From the NCBI RefSeq assembly GCF_029946515.1, contig NZ_JARZHH010000006.1:184136-248135 (forward strand): a stretch of DNA of 64,000 nucleotides. Reading direction: 5' to 3'. Position 1 is the stretch's first letter; the number at the start of each line of letters is the position of its first letter. Shown one piece after another: positions 43,938-52,901 of the stretch. The notes under the pieces were generated by a model, which worked only from the letters and a program-made list of their open reading frames with translations, was not told where the DNA came from and made no database searches. The stretch is from Polyangium sp. 6x1 (GTDB lineage Bacteria; Myxococcota_A; Polyangia; Polyangiales; Polyangiaceae). A program made the translations under genes and the position numbers.

Positions 43938-45443
43938 ATGCGTGTTGCCATGGATTCGGTCGAGCCGTTCGCCTTGTGCACGCGGGCTCGGGAGATCCTC
44001 ATGGCCCATCGATTCCTGCGTGATTGCAACCCGGATCCCGATGAATCCGTGGAATCATGGCTCGCGCGCATCTTCGAGCGCGCCCAGCGCGTCGCCCTCG
44101 TGACCGGGCTCCTCGCCCAGGGCTGCACGACCGAGCCCACGCAGGCGCTCGCGGAGCCCGCGGATACGGACGCCGTCGATGAGACGGCAAGCGCGCAGGT
44201 GGCTCGCGGGGTGCCTTGCGCGCCCGGCACGTACCTCCCCATCTCGGCGAGCGGCCTCTCGCCCGCGCGGCGCTTCGATTCCCTCGCCATCCGCACCCTC
44301 AGCGGCTTCCCGCCCAACGAAGAGGGCCCGGAGCGCTGGACGGTCTCCCATTTCAGCGTCGTCAGCGAGGTGGGCACCCCCTGCGCGACGGCCACGACGC
44401 GCGAATGCCACCAGAAGATCCGCATGCACCCGGAGCCCTTTCGGGCGACGAGCTGCGTGCAGCTCTGCAGCGAGACGTCGGTCGTGACCACGGCGGGCGA
44501 TGAGGTACGACGTTGGGCCGGCGTCCCGGAAATCCGCGCGCTCCTCGGCCCGATCGACACGCCCGACGAGGCGCTGCTGCTCGTGGAGGCCATGGGATAC
44601 CACCTCACCTGCGACAATGCCGAGCGCACCACCGTACGCGCGACGCCGGACGGCTTCCTCGTGACGGCCACGAAGATCACGAGGGACTGCGCGCCGATCA
44701 TCACCACGCGATACACGCTGCGCATCTGGCGTAGCGGCGAGGTCCAGGAGGTCCGCACCGAAGAGATCGAGCGGAGCTCGGCGTGCATCGGGCGGGTCCC
44801 GGCCGGGCTCACGAGCGCGCCCGCGGACGAGGGGCGGTCTCTGCTCGGGGACTTCCTCGCGCGCGCCGCGCATTTGGAGGCGGCGAGCGTGATCGCCTTC
44901 GAGCGGCTCGCGGCGGAGCTCACCGCGCTCGGCGCGCCGGCGTCGCTCGTGGACGAGGCGCGGAGGGCGGCCGAGGACGAGGTCCGGCACGCGGACGTGG
45001 TCTCGGCCCTCGCGCGGGCGCGCGGCGGCGGCACGCCCTTCCCGCCGCGCGTGGAGGAGCTGCCGCTCCGCGCGCTCTTCGCGCTCGCCCTGGAGAATGC
45101 GGTGGAGGGCTGTGTGCGCGAGACGTTCGGGGCGCTCGTGGGGGCCCATCAGGCGCGGCGCGCGGCGGACGCCGAGCTCGCGGCGGCGATGCGGGACATC
45201 ACGACCGACGAGGCGCGGCACGCGGCCCTGTCGTGGAAGGTCCACGCCTGGGCGATGGATCGGCTCGGGCCGGAGGAGCGGGCGCATGTCCAGCAGGCGC
45301 AGGCCGACGCGCTTTCGCGCCTCGCGGCGTCGACGACGCGCGCCCCGGCCCCCGAGGTGGCGCGCGCGGCGGGTTTGCCGGGGCCTACCGAGGCGGCATG
45401 CCTGCTCGACGTGCTTCGGCAGGGCATCCTGGCGGAGGCGTAG
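43938..45443 (+). CDS. Protein with C-terminal ferritin-like di-iron domain
   Basis: A 501-residue protein in three parts. The first 60 residues are charged and end in a hydrophobic VALVTGLLAQGC with a lipobox-like Cys63, so it may be a lipoprotein if a downstream start (ATG 44001) is used. Residues about 90-300 form a Cys/Thr-rich beta region of unknown type. From about 311 a four-helix ferritin-like domain follows: HLEAASVIAFERLAAEL, EDEVRHADVV, ENAVEGCVRETFGALVGAHQ and DEARHAALSWKVHAW, with two ExxH-type pairs expected to bind two irons. This could be a surface or periplasmic oxidase or iron-storage protein. It is divergent from the Cys-rich lipoprotein. Confidence 0.82.
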   Translation: MRVAMDSVEPFALCTRAREILMAHRFLRDCNPDPDESVESWLARIFERAQRVALVTGLLAQGCTTEPTQALAEPADTDAVDETASAQVARGVPCAPGTYLPISASGLSPARRFDSLAIRTLSGFPPNEEGPERWTVSHFSVVSEVGTPCATATTRECHQKIRMHPEPFRATSCVQLCSETSVVTTAGDEVRRWAGVPEIRALLGPIDTPDEALLLVEAMGYHLTCDNAERTTVRATPDGFLVTATKITRDCAPIITTRYTLRIWRSGEVQEVRTEEIERSSACIGRVPAGLTSAPADEGRSLLGDFLARAAHLEAASVIAFERLAAELTALGAPASLVDEARRAAEDEVRHADVVSALARARGGGTPFPPRVEELPLRALFALALENAVEGCVRETFGALVGAHQARRAADAELAAAMRDITTDEARHAALSWKVHAWAMDRLGPEERAHVQQAQADALSRLAASTTRAPAPEVARAAGLPGPTEAACLLDVLRQGILAEA

Positions 45444-45509
45444 GCGGGAGGTTTCGGGGCGAGCCCTGCGTCGCCGAGCTCGCTCTCTGGCAGGGACGAG
45501 CGTCCTAGG

Positions 45510-46091
45510 CTACTGGCAGGCCGCGAACGCCGCTTCGTACTTCCCGCGGAGGCAAGCGTCGGCGTCGGGGCAGGACGAGATGTCCAAGCAGGGGATGAGG
45601 TCCTGGAGGAATGCGTCGCTGAGGATCTTCCAGGGGAAGTTGTCCGGGCTCCAATCCCAGTCCAAGCCGGCGTTTTCGCAGCTCACGCGCTGGTTGGCGG
45701 CATCGACGTAGCTTTGCTGCACATTCGTGATCGAGAGGTTGGCCGCCGCCTTGTCGTTGCAGTTGCCGCCCAGGCAAGCCTGCTGCACGCGGCACTGGAG
45801 GAACGGCTGCACCGCGTCGGCGCGCAGGGTGGCCTCGAAGCAGGGGCCTTCCTTGGTGCAGTCGGCGACGTCGGGCTCTCCCTCGCAGGCCGCGAGGGCC
45901 TCCCCGCGGAGCTGGCAATGCTGCGCCCACGTGAGGGTCGCCGAGCCGCCGCCGTTGCCGCCGGCCGAGGAGCCGCCTTCGCCATCCTCGCCGCCCGACC
46001 CGCCCGCGCCGGGGTTCGGGCTGGAGGAGGCGCTGCAGGCGAGGAGGAGGATTCCGGTGGCGAATGCGAGGAGATAGGTGCAATGGCGCAT
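45510..46091 (-). CDS. Lipoprotein
   Basis: A 193-residue predicted lipoprotein (ATG 46091; lipobox ILLLAC). A Gly/Ser linker (GGSGGEDGEGGSSAGGNGGG) is followed by a helical domain with eight to ten Cys: WAQHCQLRGEALAACEG, DCTKEGPCFEATLRADAV, CLGGNCNDKAA, and DLIPCLDISSCPDADAC. The pattern resembles other small myxobacterial lipoproteins but no named family. It converges with the ferritin-like gene 66 bp away and is 80 bp downstream of the Uma2 gene. Function unknown. Confidence 0.8.
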   Translation of the reverse strand: MRHCTYLLAFATGILLLACSASSSPNPGAGGSGGEDGEGGSSAGGNGGGSATLTWAQHCQLRGEALAACEGEPDVADCTKEGPCFEATLRADAVQPFLQCRVQQACLGGNCNDKAAANLSITNVQQSYVDAANQRVSCENAGLDWDWSPDNFPWKILSDAFLQDLIPCLDISSCPDADACLRGKYEAAFAACQ

Positions 46092-46171
46092 AGCGTAGGG
46101 CTCGACGCTAGGGGCAGCCGGTAAGGCTGTCAACTTCGTGGCATTCGCACGGAGTGGCGTCGAGGCGCGCG

Positions 46172-46768
46172 TCATTCTGCCACGTCGCCGAAGAGCTCGT
46201 CGAGATCGATCTCAACCGCCTCGAAGGGCTCGGCGCGGAGGCGCTGGCCGCGCATGGCGTCACCGGCGATGAGATACCCATCCGGGGTCCAGCGCAGGAT
46301 GGTGAGCGTCTCCTGCATGGGATCGAGAATCCAGTAATGGGGGACCTGGCAGCGGTGATAAGTGTGCCGCTTCTTGATAGTGTCGTTCGTGCTGTTGCTC
46401 GGTGACAGGACCTCACAAACCCAATCGGGGCGAATTCGCACGGGAAACTCGCTGGGGGCATGGGGGACGCGATCGCGGCGCCATCCAGCGATGTCCGGGC
46501 GATAGATCTCGGTGGGGGAAAACTCGACCGTGGGGTCGGTCAGGATCCACCAACCTCCGGGGCCGCGACGACCGGGCGGGCGGTCGAACGGATCGCCGAT
46601 ACGGCCGCCCAGGCGGTTGACGCTGCGGGCGTGCGCACCGCTCGTCATCGCTCGCTGGACGAGCTCGCCGCCGATGAGCTCGTAGCCGCGCTCGTCCCCC
46701 GCGAGAGCAAGCAGCTCCTCGAGCGTGGCAGGCTTCAAGCTCCGCGCAGGATCACCCATGCGGGTCAT
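46172..46768 (-). CDS. Uma2 family PD-(D/E)xK nuclease-like protein
   Basis: A 198-residue protein of the Uma2 (restriction-endonuclease-like) family. The conserved core is RYELIGGELVQ-like (YELIGGELVQ), IYRPDIAGWRRDR, and RIRPDWVCEVLSPSNSTND followed by K in KKRHTYH. That supplies the Asp...ExxxN/K layout of the fold. Such genes are abundant in cyanobacteria and myxobacteria and their role is not settled (DNA repair, transposon-linked or toxin-like). The ATG at 46768 is preferred; 46759 is also possible. It is divergent from the GNAT/FemAB-like gene with 76 bp between. Confidence 0.9.
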   Translation of the reverse strand: MTRMGDPARSLKPATLEELLALAGDERGYELIGGELVQRAMTSGAHARSVNRLGGRIGDPFDRPPGRRGPGGWWILTDPTVEFSPTEIYRPDIAGWRRDRVPHAPSEFPVRIRPDWVCEVLSPSNSTNDTIKKRHTYHRCQVPHYWILDPMQETLTILRWTPDGYLIAGDAMRGQRLRAEPFEAVEIDLDELFGDVAE

Positions 46769-46844
46769 CTTGCCCGGGTGAACAGGCGTACGCAACGGCC
46801 ATGCCCCTTGCCAACCCCGCGTCTCCCGCCGAGGATACGGCCGA

Positions 46845-47975
46845 GTGTTCGAGCTCCGCGTCCACGCCACGATCCGCGACATCCCCGAGGAGGACTGGAA
46901 CGCCCTCGGCGGCGTCTCCGAGGCCCCGTTCCTCGCATGGGCGTTCTTCGACGTCCTCGAACGGACGGGCTGCGTCGAGCCTCGATCCGGCTGGCTCCCC
47001 CACTACCTCACCTTGCACGAGGGCGAGCGGCTGATCGCCGCGGCCCCGGCGTTCCTCAAGGGCAACAGCGAGGGCGAGTTCGTCTTCGACCACGCCTGGG
47101 CCAGCGCTGCGCATCGCGCTGGGATCGAGTACTTCCCCAAGCTCGTCGTCGCCGTCCCGTTCACGCCCGCGACGGCGCCGCGGCTGCTCGTCGCCGAGGG
47201 CGCCGACGCCTCGAAGGTCGCCGCCGCCATGGCCGAGGGCCTCCGGCAGCTCGTCACCCGGATGGAGATCTCGAGCGCGCACGTCCTCTTCCCGACCGCG
47301 GATCAGGCGGCCGAGCTCGCGCGCTTCGGCCTCGCCGAGCGGTACGGCCTGCAGTTTCATTGGAAGAACGCCGGGTATGCGACGTACGACGATTTCCTCG
47401 CGCGTTTTTCCTCGAAACGTCGCAATCAATGGAAGCGCGAGCGGCGCGAGGTGGCCGCGCAGGGGATCGAGCTCGTCACCTTGCGCGGGCGGGAGATCAC
47501 GCCGGATCTCGTGGACGCCATGTATGGGTATTACACGGCCACGGTGGACAAGTTTTCCTGGGGACGAAGATACCTGAACCGCGCGTTTTTCGAGGAGATC
47601 GTACCGCGGCTCGGGGACGGCGTGGAGGTCGTGCTCGCCCGGGAAGGGAAGCGGCCCATCGCCGGGGCCTTCAATTTCGCCGGGAAAGACGCGCTTTACG
47701 GGAGGTACTGGGGCGCCTCCGAGGAGCGACCTTTCCTCCATTTCAGCGTCTGCTTCTATCACTCGATCGAGCAGTGCATTCTGCGGAAGGTCGGGCGGTT
47801 CGAGCCCGGCGCGGGGGGAGAACACAAGATGACCCGGGGCTTCGAACCCACGATCACGAGGAGCCTCCACCACGTGGCCGATCCCAGGCTCGACGCGGCG
47901 ATCCGGGATTATCTCGCCCGAGAGCGGGAGGCGCTCGCGCGAGAGGCATCGAATCCAGAGGTCGCGTTCCGCTGA
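46845..47975 (+). CDS. FemAB/GNAT-like acyltransferase (DUF482 family)
   Basis: A 376-residue cytoplasmic protein starting at a GTG with a GAGGA site. It matches the DUF482 family, which is related to FemAB peptidoglycan aminoacyltransferases: PFLAWAFFDVLERTGCVEPR, SGWLPHYLTLHEG, EFVFDHAWASAAHRAGI and a C-terminal SSKRRNQWKRERREVAAQGI, KRPIAGAFNFAGKDALYGRYWG and FEPGAGGEHKMTRGF. The family is generally annotated as peptidoglycan-related; the acceptor is not known. A strong hairpin follows the stop. No other peptidoglycan gene is adjacent, although pbpC lies 2.5 kb downstream. Confidence 0.88.
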   Translation: MFELRVHATIRDIPEEDWNALGGVSEAPFLAWAFFDVLERTGCVEPRSGWLPHYLTLHEGERLIAAAPAFLKGNSEGEFVFDHAWASAAHRAGIEYFPKLVVAVPFTPATAPRLLVAEGADASKVAAAMAEGLRQLVTRMEISSAHVLFPTADQAAELARFGLAERYGLQFHWKNAGYATYDDFLARFSSKRRNQWKRERREVAAQGIELVTLRGREITPDLVDAMYGYYTATVDKFSWGRRYLNRAFFEEIVPRLGDGVEVVLAREGKRPIAGAFNFAGKDALYGRYWGASEERPFLHFSVCFYHSIEQCILRKVGRFEPGAGGEHKMTRGFEPTITRSLHHVADPRLDAAIRDYLAREREALAREASNPEVAFR

Positions 47976-47977
47976 CG

Positions 47978-48001
47978 CGCGCCCCGGGGGTTTGGGGCGC
48001 G
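47978..48001 (+). terminator. GC-rich hairpin after the FemAB/GNAT-like gene
   Basis: Arms CGCGCCCC (47978-47985) and GGGGCGCG (47994-48001) pair perfectly around 8 bases containing TTT, two bases after the TGA. A second small palindrome GCTCCGGAGC follows. There is no U tract downstream. Confidence 0.55.
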
Positions 48002-48072
48002 AGCTCCGGAGCCACGCCCCGGAAGCCCTGACGGCCGAACTGTTCACCCCGTCTCCATGCTATGAGGCGGAG

Positions 48073-50097
48073 ATGAGCGAGATCGAGACGCCCGTTGCAG
48101 AGGCGCGTGCGGTCGCAGTCGTGGACGGGCCCCTCTTTCAGCCGTCGCCGACGACGGACGCGGAGATCGAGCGCGGGAAGCCGCTCGACATCGCGCCAGA
48201 GACGGTCGGCGAGATGGATGAAGAGACCTGGTATGCGAAGGCCTACCGGGGCGAAGGGACCGCGCAGCTCACGCCTCGCGCCGTGGGCATGGGCGCGGCC
48301 CTCGGGTTCTTGCTCGCGTTCACGAACCTCTACGTCGGCCTGAAGACCGGCTGGCACCTCGGCGTGGCCATCACGGCGTGTCTGCTCTCGTTCTCGATCT
48401 GGGGCGCCTTCCAGCGCGCCGGGATCGTGAAGACGCCGATGACGATCCTCGAGAACAACTGCATGCAGTCGACCGCGTCGGCCGCAGGGTACTCGACCGG
48501 CGGCACGATGGTCTCGGCCATCCCGGCGCTGCTCATGCTGACCGTTTCGCCGGGCAATCCGAAGGGCACCCACATGCCCTGGCCGGTGCTCGCAGCCTGG
48601 ACCGTGGCGATCGCGCTGCTCGGGACGGTCATCGCGATCCCGATGAAGCGCAACATGATCAACCAGGAGCGGCTGCGCTTCCCCTCGGGCACGGCCGCCG
48701 CCGTGACGCTGCAGAGCCTCTACAGCCAGGGCGCGAGCGCGCTCGAAAAAGGACGCGCGCTCCTGGCGTCAGCCGCGGTCGCCGGGTTCATCCCGCTCCT
48801 CAAAGACCTGAACATCGTGAAGTCGGTGGACGCGGCAGGCGTGGTGACGCGCGCCGCGCTCGTGCCAGGCGCGTCGGCGATCTTCGATTGGCTGCCCAAG
48901 GTCACCGCAGCAGGCAAGACGTACCCGCTCTCCGCGTTCAACATCAAGCTGGACCACGGCGTGGCGCTCGTCGCAGCCGGTGCACTCGTGGGGCTCCGCG
49001 CGACGATCTCGATGGTGGTGGGCGGGCTCGTGCTCGCGCTGTTCGTGACGCCCATCGCGCTCGAAGCGCAGTGGCAGAACCAGCTCGGCCAGGTGGTGAC
49101 GGCAGCAGCGAAGCCGCAAACGGCCTGGAAAGACATCGGGCTCTGGATCGGCGCGCCGATGCTGGTGGCCTCGGGCCTGCTGTCGTTCGTGCTGCAATGG
49201 AAGACGATCGTCCGGGCCTTCAAGAGCTTCGGGAAAGCCGCAGGCGGGGACGCAGGGACAGAGCGGGCCGGCGTCGAGGTGCCGATGCGCTGGTTCGTGA
49301 TCGGCGGCTCGATCGCGACCGTCGGCGTCGTGGGGATCGCCTGGAAGTTCTTCGACGTGCCCGTGCACCTCGGTCTGCTCGCCGTGGGCCTGACGTTCGT
49401 GCTCTCGCTCGTGGCATGTCGCGCGGCCGGCGAGACGGACATCACGCCGACGGGCGCGATGGGCAAGATCATGCAGCTCATCTACGGCGTGCTGATCCCG
49501 CAGAGCGCGACGGCGAACCTGATGACGGCCGGAATCACGGCCGGCTCGGCGAGCGCGAGCGCAGACCTGCTGACCGATCTCAAGTCGGGCTACCTGCTCG
49601 GCGCAAACCCGCGCCGGCAGTTCATCGCGCAGATGCTCGGAATCCTGCCAGGGACGATCGCCACGGTGATCGGCTTCTACATGCTGGTGCCGAACGCATC
49701 GGTGCTGACCGGAGACAACCCCGCCTTCCCGGCGCCCGCAGCGCAGCAGTGGAAGGCCGTGGCCGAGGTGTTCAAGATGGGCATCGGCAACCTGCACCCG
49801 ATGGCGCGGACATGCATCGCCATAGGTCTCGTGGCAGGCACGGTGCTGGTGGCGCTGGAGAAGCTGCTGCCGAAGTACAAAAAATACCTCCCCTCCCCCA
49901 CAGGCATCGGCCTCGGGTTCATCCTGCCGTTCTACTACCCACTCGCCATGTTCCTCGGCGCCGTCGCCGCCTTCATCGCCGGCAAGGTGAGCAAAAAGGG
50001 CGAGGAGATGACCGTGCCGATCGCCTCAGGCCTCATCGCAGGCGAAAGCATCATCGGCGTCATCGTCGCGACGCTGAACAACTTCGTTCTGACGTGA
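48073..50097 (+). CDS. OPT/YSL family oligopeptide or metal-siderophore transporter
   Basis: A 674-residue inner-membrane symporter with about 14 hydrophobic helices. Landmarks are a cytoplasmic N-terminus of 70 residues, FTNLYVGLKTGWHLGVAITA, ENNCMQSTASAAGYSTGG, RFPSGTAAAVTLQSL and the C-terminal TGIGLGFILPFYYPLAMFLG. This is the usual order of OPT proteins that import peptides, glutathione or metal chelates with protons. The ATG at 48073 has a GAGGCGGAG site; an upstream start would add 27 residues. No regulator is adjacent. Its 3' end is followed by hairpins related to the repeat at the neighbouring pbpC end. Confidence 0.95.
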   Translation: MSEIETPVAEARAVAVVDGPLFQPSPTTDAEIERGKPLDIAPETVGEMDEETWYAKAYRGEGTAQLTPRAVGMGAALGFLLAFTNLYVGLKTGWHLGVAITACLLSFSIWGAFQRAGIVKTPMTILENNCMQSTASAAGYSTGGTMVSAIPALLMLTVSPGNPKGTHMPWPVLAAWTVAIALLGTVIAIPMKRNMINQERLRFPSGTAAAVTLQSLYSQGASALEKGRALLASAAVAGFIPLLKDLNIVKSVDAAGVVTRAALVPGASAIFDWLPKVTAAGKTYPLSAFNIKLDHGVALVAAGALVGLRATISMVVGGLVLALFVTPIALEAQWQNQLGQVVTAAAKPQTAWKDIGLWIGAPMLVASGLLSFVLQWKTIVRAFKSFGKAAGGDAGTERAGVEVPMRWFVIGGSIATVGVVGIAWKFFDVPVHLGLLAVGLTFVLSLVACRAAGETDITPTGAMGKIMQLIYGVLIPQSATANLMTAGITAGSASASADLLTDLKSGYLLGANPRRQFIAQMLGILPGTIATVIGFYMLVPNASVLTGDNPAFPAPAAQQWKAVAEVFKMGIGNLHPMARTCIAIGLVAGTVLVALEKLLPKYKKYLPSPTGIGLGFILPFYYPLAMFLGAVAAFIAGKVSKKGEEMTVPIASGLIAGESIIGVIVATLNNFVLT

Positions 50098-50117
50098 CGT
50101 TGAGCTGAGGCGTCTCG

Positions 50118-50161
50118 CTGGGGCTTCGCCCCAGGCCCCACCAGGGGCTCTCCGCCCCTGG
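50118..50161 (+). repeat. 3'-end hairpin pair related to the 50.2- and 63.6-kb repeats
   Basis: Starts 20 bp after the OPT stop. Hairpin 1 is CTGGGGC-TTC-GCCCCAG (50118-50134). Hairpin 2 is CCAGGGGC-TCTCC-GCCCCTGG (50141-50161), followed by ACCCGGACCAGCGC. The order (GGGGCT hairpin, GGCCCC, second GGGGCTnT hairpin, then GACCCG) matches the beginning of the copy at 63641, so this is a third, shorter occurrence facing the pbpC-linked copy. Confidence 0.65.
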
Positions 50162-50430
50162 ACCCGGACCAGCGCAAGCGCTGGACTCGGGGTCGATGAA
50201 CTGCGCGATGCGCAGTTCATCGAACGGGCCAGGTCAAGACCGCAACCGACCCTGCCAACCAAGACAGCCGCGCTGACGGTTCAACGGGCGACGCGGTACC
50301 ACCAACGGCCTGTGGGAAGAACTGCGCGTTGCGCAGTTCTTCCCCAAATGGTCCAGGGCTGGCCCTGGCGCGGGTCGAGGGGCGCGTAGCCCCCGCGGGG
50401 CCCGGGGCAGAGCCCCGGCGCGGCGCTTCC
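50162..50430 (-). repeat. Hairpin-rich dispersed repeat, copy A (after pbpC)
   Basis: Read on the minus strand it begins two bases after the pbpC TAA and is near-identical, over about 270 bases, to the copy at 63641-64000 read on the plus strand, apart from a module of about 85 bases missing here. It holds perfect hairpins CGATGAACTGCGC-GAT-mirror (50194-50222) and a 14-bp-arm one (50314-50344), plus CCAGCGC-AA-GCGCTGG (50169-50184). There is no protein-coding gene in 50098-50432. Confidence 0.85.
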
Positions 50431-50432
50431 CC

Positions 50433-52901
50433 TTACCTGTCCACCGAGTAGCGGACGGGCTCCGAGGTGATCCCGTCTGCCTCGACGACGAGCGTGTGTT
50501 CGCCGGGGACGAGGGGGAGCGAGCGCTCGAATGGGGGTGTCAGGATGAACGCGCGGCCGTCGACAAGGAGGCGCACGGTGCGGGCCTCGGAGGGGGCGTT
50601 GATGCGGACGCGGATGGCTTCTTCGGCGGCGAGAGCGCCGTCGCGCACGAAGCGCGCGCCGTTGGGGGGGAAGGCGATGCGGATGCGGGAGGGTAGAGCG
50701 CGGTCGGTCTCGGGGCAGAAGGGGGAGGAGCCGCGTGGTGCGACGGGGCGGCTGGCGTTTTCGGCCCATGAGGTGAGCTCGGGGGGGTAGCGCTCGAAGA
50801 TGCGGGCTTCGATCGAAGCGTCCGGGCAGGCGGGACCGGCGCGCAGGCCGTTCCGACGATCGATGCGGACGCGTTCGTGCATGTCGCAGGTTGCGAGGGA
50901 GGTTTCTCGCGGGAGAAGCTCGCTGCGGCGGTGCGGGCAGTCTGGGCCGGGGCGTGCGCCGGAGAGGGGGCAGATGTCCACGTCGACGAGGCCTTCGGGG
51001 CGCTCGAAGTCGCGCGCTGGGTACAGCCTCGAGGCTGCGAGCATGGCGTCGTGGAAGAGCGGGCCGGCGCCGGTCACGCCGCTGACGCCGCTCATGGGGG
51101 AGCCGTCGAAGTTGCCGACCCAGACGGCGACGGTGACGGAGGGCGTGAAGCCGACGGTGACGTTGTCGCGAAATCCCTTGGAGGTGCCGGTCTTTGCGGC
51201 GACCGGGAACGGCAGCTCGAGGACGCTGTTTTCGCCGAACGTCGCGAGACGCGCGTGCCGATCTGCGAGGATGTGCGTGAGGACGTAGGCTGCGCGCGGA
51301 TCGAGGACGCGGCGCGGCGGTGGCGCGGGGAGTGGGAGGGGCTCGCCTGTGGCTGCGTGGGCTTCGCGGATGGCGCGTGGGGACACGGTGAGGCCGCCGC
51401 GCGCGAGGGTGGCGTAGGCGGTGGCGAGTTCGAGCAAGCGGACTTCGCCGTCGCCGAGTGCGAGGGCGAGGCCGTAGTCGCGCGCGCTGCGATCGAGGGA
51501 GGCGAAGCCGAGGTCGCGCAGGCGTGCGAGGAGACGCTCGGGGCCGACGCGGGAGGCGGCGACGACGGCGGGGACGTTGAAGGAGCTCGCGAGGGCCTCG
51601 CGGACGCGGACGGGGCCGTGGAAGCGGCCGTCGTAGTTGTTCGGGTGATAGTCGCCGTCGGGCGTCGGGAAGTGCAGGTCCACGTCGGGGAGGATCGTGG
51701 CGGCGGTGAAGCTGCCGATCTCCATGCCGAGCCCGTAGACGAAGGGTTTTAGCGTCGAGCCGGGCTGGCGCTTGGCGAGGACGCCGTCGTTGTGGCCGAG
51801 GCGCGCCTCGTTTTCGATGTCGGGGGAGCCGACGTAGGCGAGGATCTCTCCCGTCTCGTTGTCGAGGACGACGACGGAAGCCGCGGTCACGTGGCGCGGG
51901 GCGAGGCGCTCGACCGTTTGAATGGCAAGGATCTCGATCTCGCGCTGGAGCCCGCGATCGAGCGTGGTCGTGATGGAGGTGGCACGTTGGTCCACGCTCG
52001 GGGGCTGCGCGCCGGCAAGCGGAACTACGCCCCCGAACCCCCATCGCCCTGAAAGGATGGCCTGACGCAGGTGCGGGATGCCGAGGCCGCTGCCGCGCGG
52101 GGCGAGGACGAGCGGCTCGCCGAGGGCGCGATCGACGTCCTCGGGATCGGCGAGTCGCGCGGCGCGCATGCGTTCGAGGACGCGATCACGGCGGCGCTTC
52201 AGCAGGTCCGTGCCGCGGCGCGGATCGTAGAGCGTGGGTCCACGCGGCAGGCTGGCGAGCGCGGCGGCCTCGGCGAGGGAGAGATCGCGGGTGGATTTGT
52301 CGAAGTAGAAGCGGCTCGCGGCCTCGACGCCGCGCAGCGAGGGGCCGAACGCCACACGGTTCAGGTACTCTTCGAGGATCCGCGGCTTCGAGAGAGAGGC
52401 CTCGATCCGCAGCGCCAGCGCCATCTCGCGGAGCTTGCCGACCACGGTGCGCGGGCGCGGCACGAGGGTGCGCGCGAGCTGCTGCGTGAGCGTCGAGCCG
52501 CCGGAGACGATGCCGCGCGCGAAGAGCGCTTGCCCCGCGGCGCGCGCGATCGCGATGGGATCGACGCCGGGGTGCAGGGAAAAGCGTTTGTCCTCGGCCG
52601 CGAGCACGGCGCGCATCACGCGTGGATCGATGTCGGCGAGGCGCACGGGGCGCGCGCGTGTGCCGTCCTTGGCGCGGACCTCGCAGAGGACGACGCCGTG
52701 ACGATCGAGGAAGACCGTGGAGGGGTCGGCCGCGGCGAGCTCGTTCGAGGCGAGCTCGGGCGGCAGCGGCGTGAGCGCGGCGGCGAGGCTGAGGCAGAGG
52801 ATCGGGGAGAGGACGACCGCGAGCGCGAGCTCGATCCGGCGGCGGCGGGTGCGAGGCACGAGCCACCGGGCGAGCTCACGAGCGAGGCGGGATCGGGTCA
52901 C
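50433..52901 (-). CDS. pbpC: Penicillin-binding protein 1C
   Basis: An 822-residue bifunctional peptidoglycan synthase. A short cytoplasmic part and one membrane helix (about 23-44) come first. The GT51 glycosyltransferase carries catalytic E103 in AAEDKRF and GGSTLTQQLAR (134-144). The transpeptidase has SxxK at S382-K385 (PGSTLKPF), SxN at 440-442 (SFN) and KTGTS (570-574). The C-terminus is a BiPBP_C-like beta domain typical of PbpC. The start is a GTG that overlaps the TGA of the alpha-2-macroglobulin gene (GTGA), so both are coupled, as in many bacteria where the pair is linked. Confidence 0.96.
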   Translation of the reverse strand: MTRSRLARELARWLVPRTRRRRIELALAVVLSPILCLSLAAALTPLPPELASNELAAADPSTVFLDRHGVVLCEVRAKDGTRARPVRLADIDPRVMRAVLAAEDKRFSLHPGVDPIAIARAAGQALFARGIVSGGSTLTQQLARTLVPRPRTVVGKLREMALALRIEASLSKPRILEEYLNRVAFGPSLRGVEAASRFYFDKSTRDLSLAEAAALASLPRGPTLYDPRRGTDLLKRRRDRVLERMRAARLADPEDVDRALGEPLVLAPRGSGLGIPHLRQAILSGRWGFGGVVPLAGAQPPSVDQRATSITTTLDRGLQREIEILAIQTVERLAPRHVTAASVVVLDNETGEILAYVGSPDIENEARLGHNDGVLAKRQPGSTLKPFVYGLGMEIGSFTAATILPDVDLHFPTPDGDYHPNNYDGRFHGPVRVREALASSFNVPAVVAASRVGPERLLARLRDLGFASLDRSARDYGLALALGDGEVRLLELATAYATLARGGLTVSPRAIREAHAATGEPLPLPAPPPRRVLDPRAAYVLTHILADRHARLATFGENSVLELPFPVAAKTGTSKGFRDNVTVGFTPSVTVAVWVGNFDGSPMSGVSGVTGAGPLFHDAMLAASRLYPARDFERPEGLVDVDICPLSGARPGPDCPHRRSELLPRETSLATCDMHERVRIDRRNGLRAGPACPDASIEARIFERYPPELTSWAENASRPVAPRGSSPFCPETDRALPSRIRIAFPPNGARFVRDGALAAEEAIRVRINAPSEARTVRLLVDGRAFILTPPFERSLPLVPGEHTLVVEADGITSEPVRYSVDR

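Noticed and set aside
50281..50440. Possible peptide in the hairpin repeat (GQPWT and WYRVAR motifs, also seen at 63.7-63.9 kb)
   Set aside because: The two copies share it only because the DNA is repeated; hairpin pairing, not coding, is conserved, and there is no start or ribosome site.
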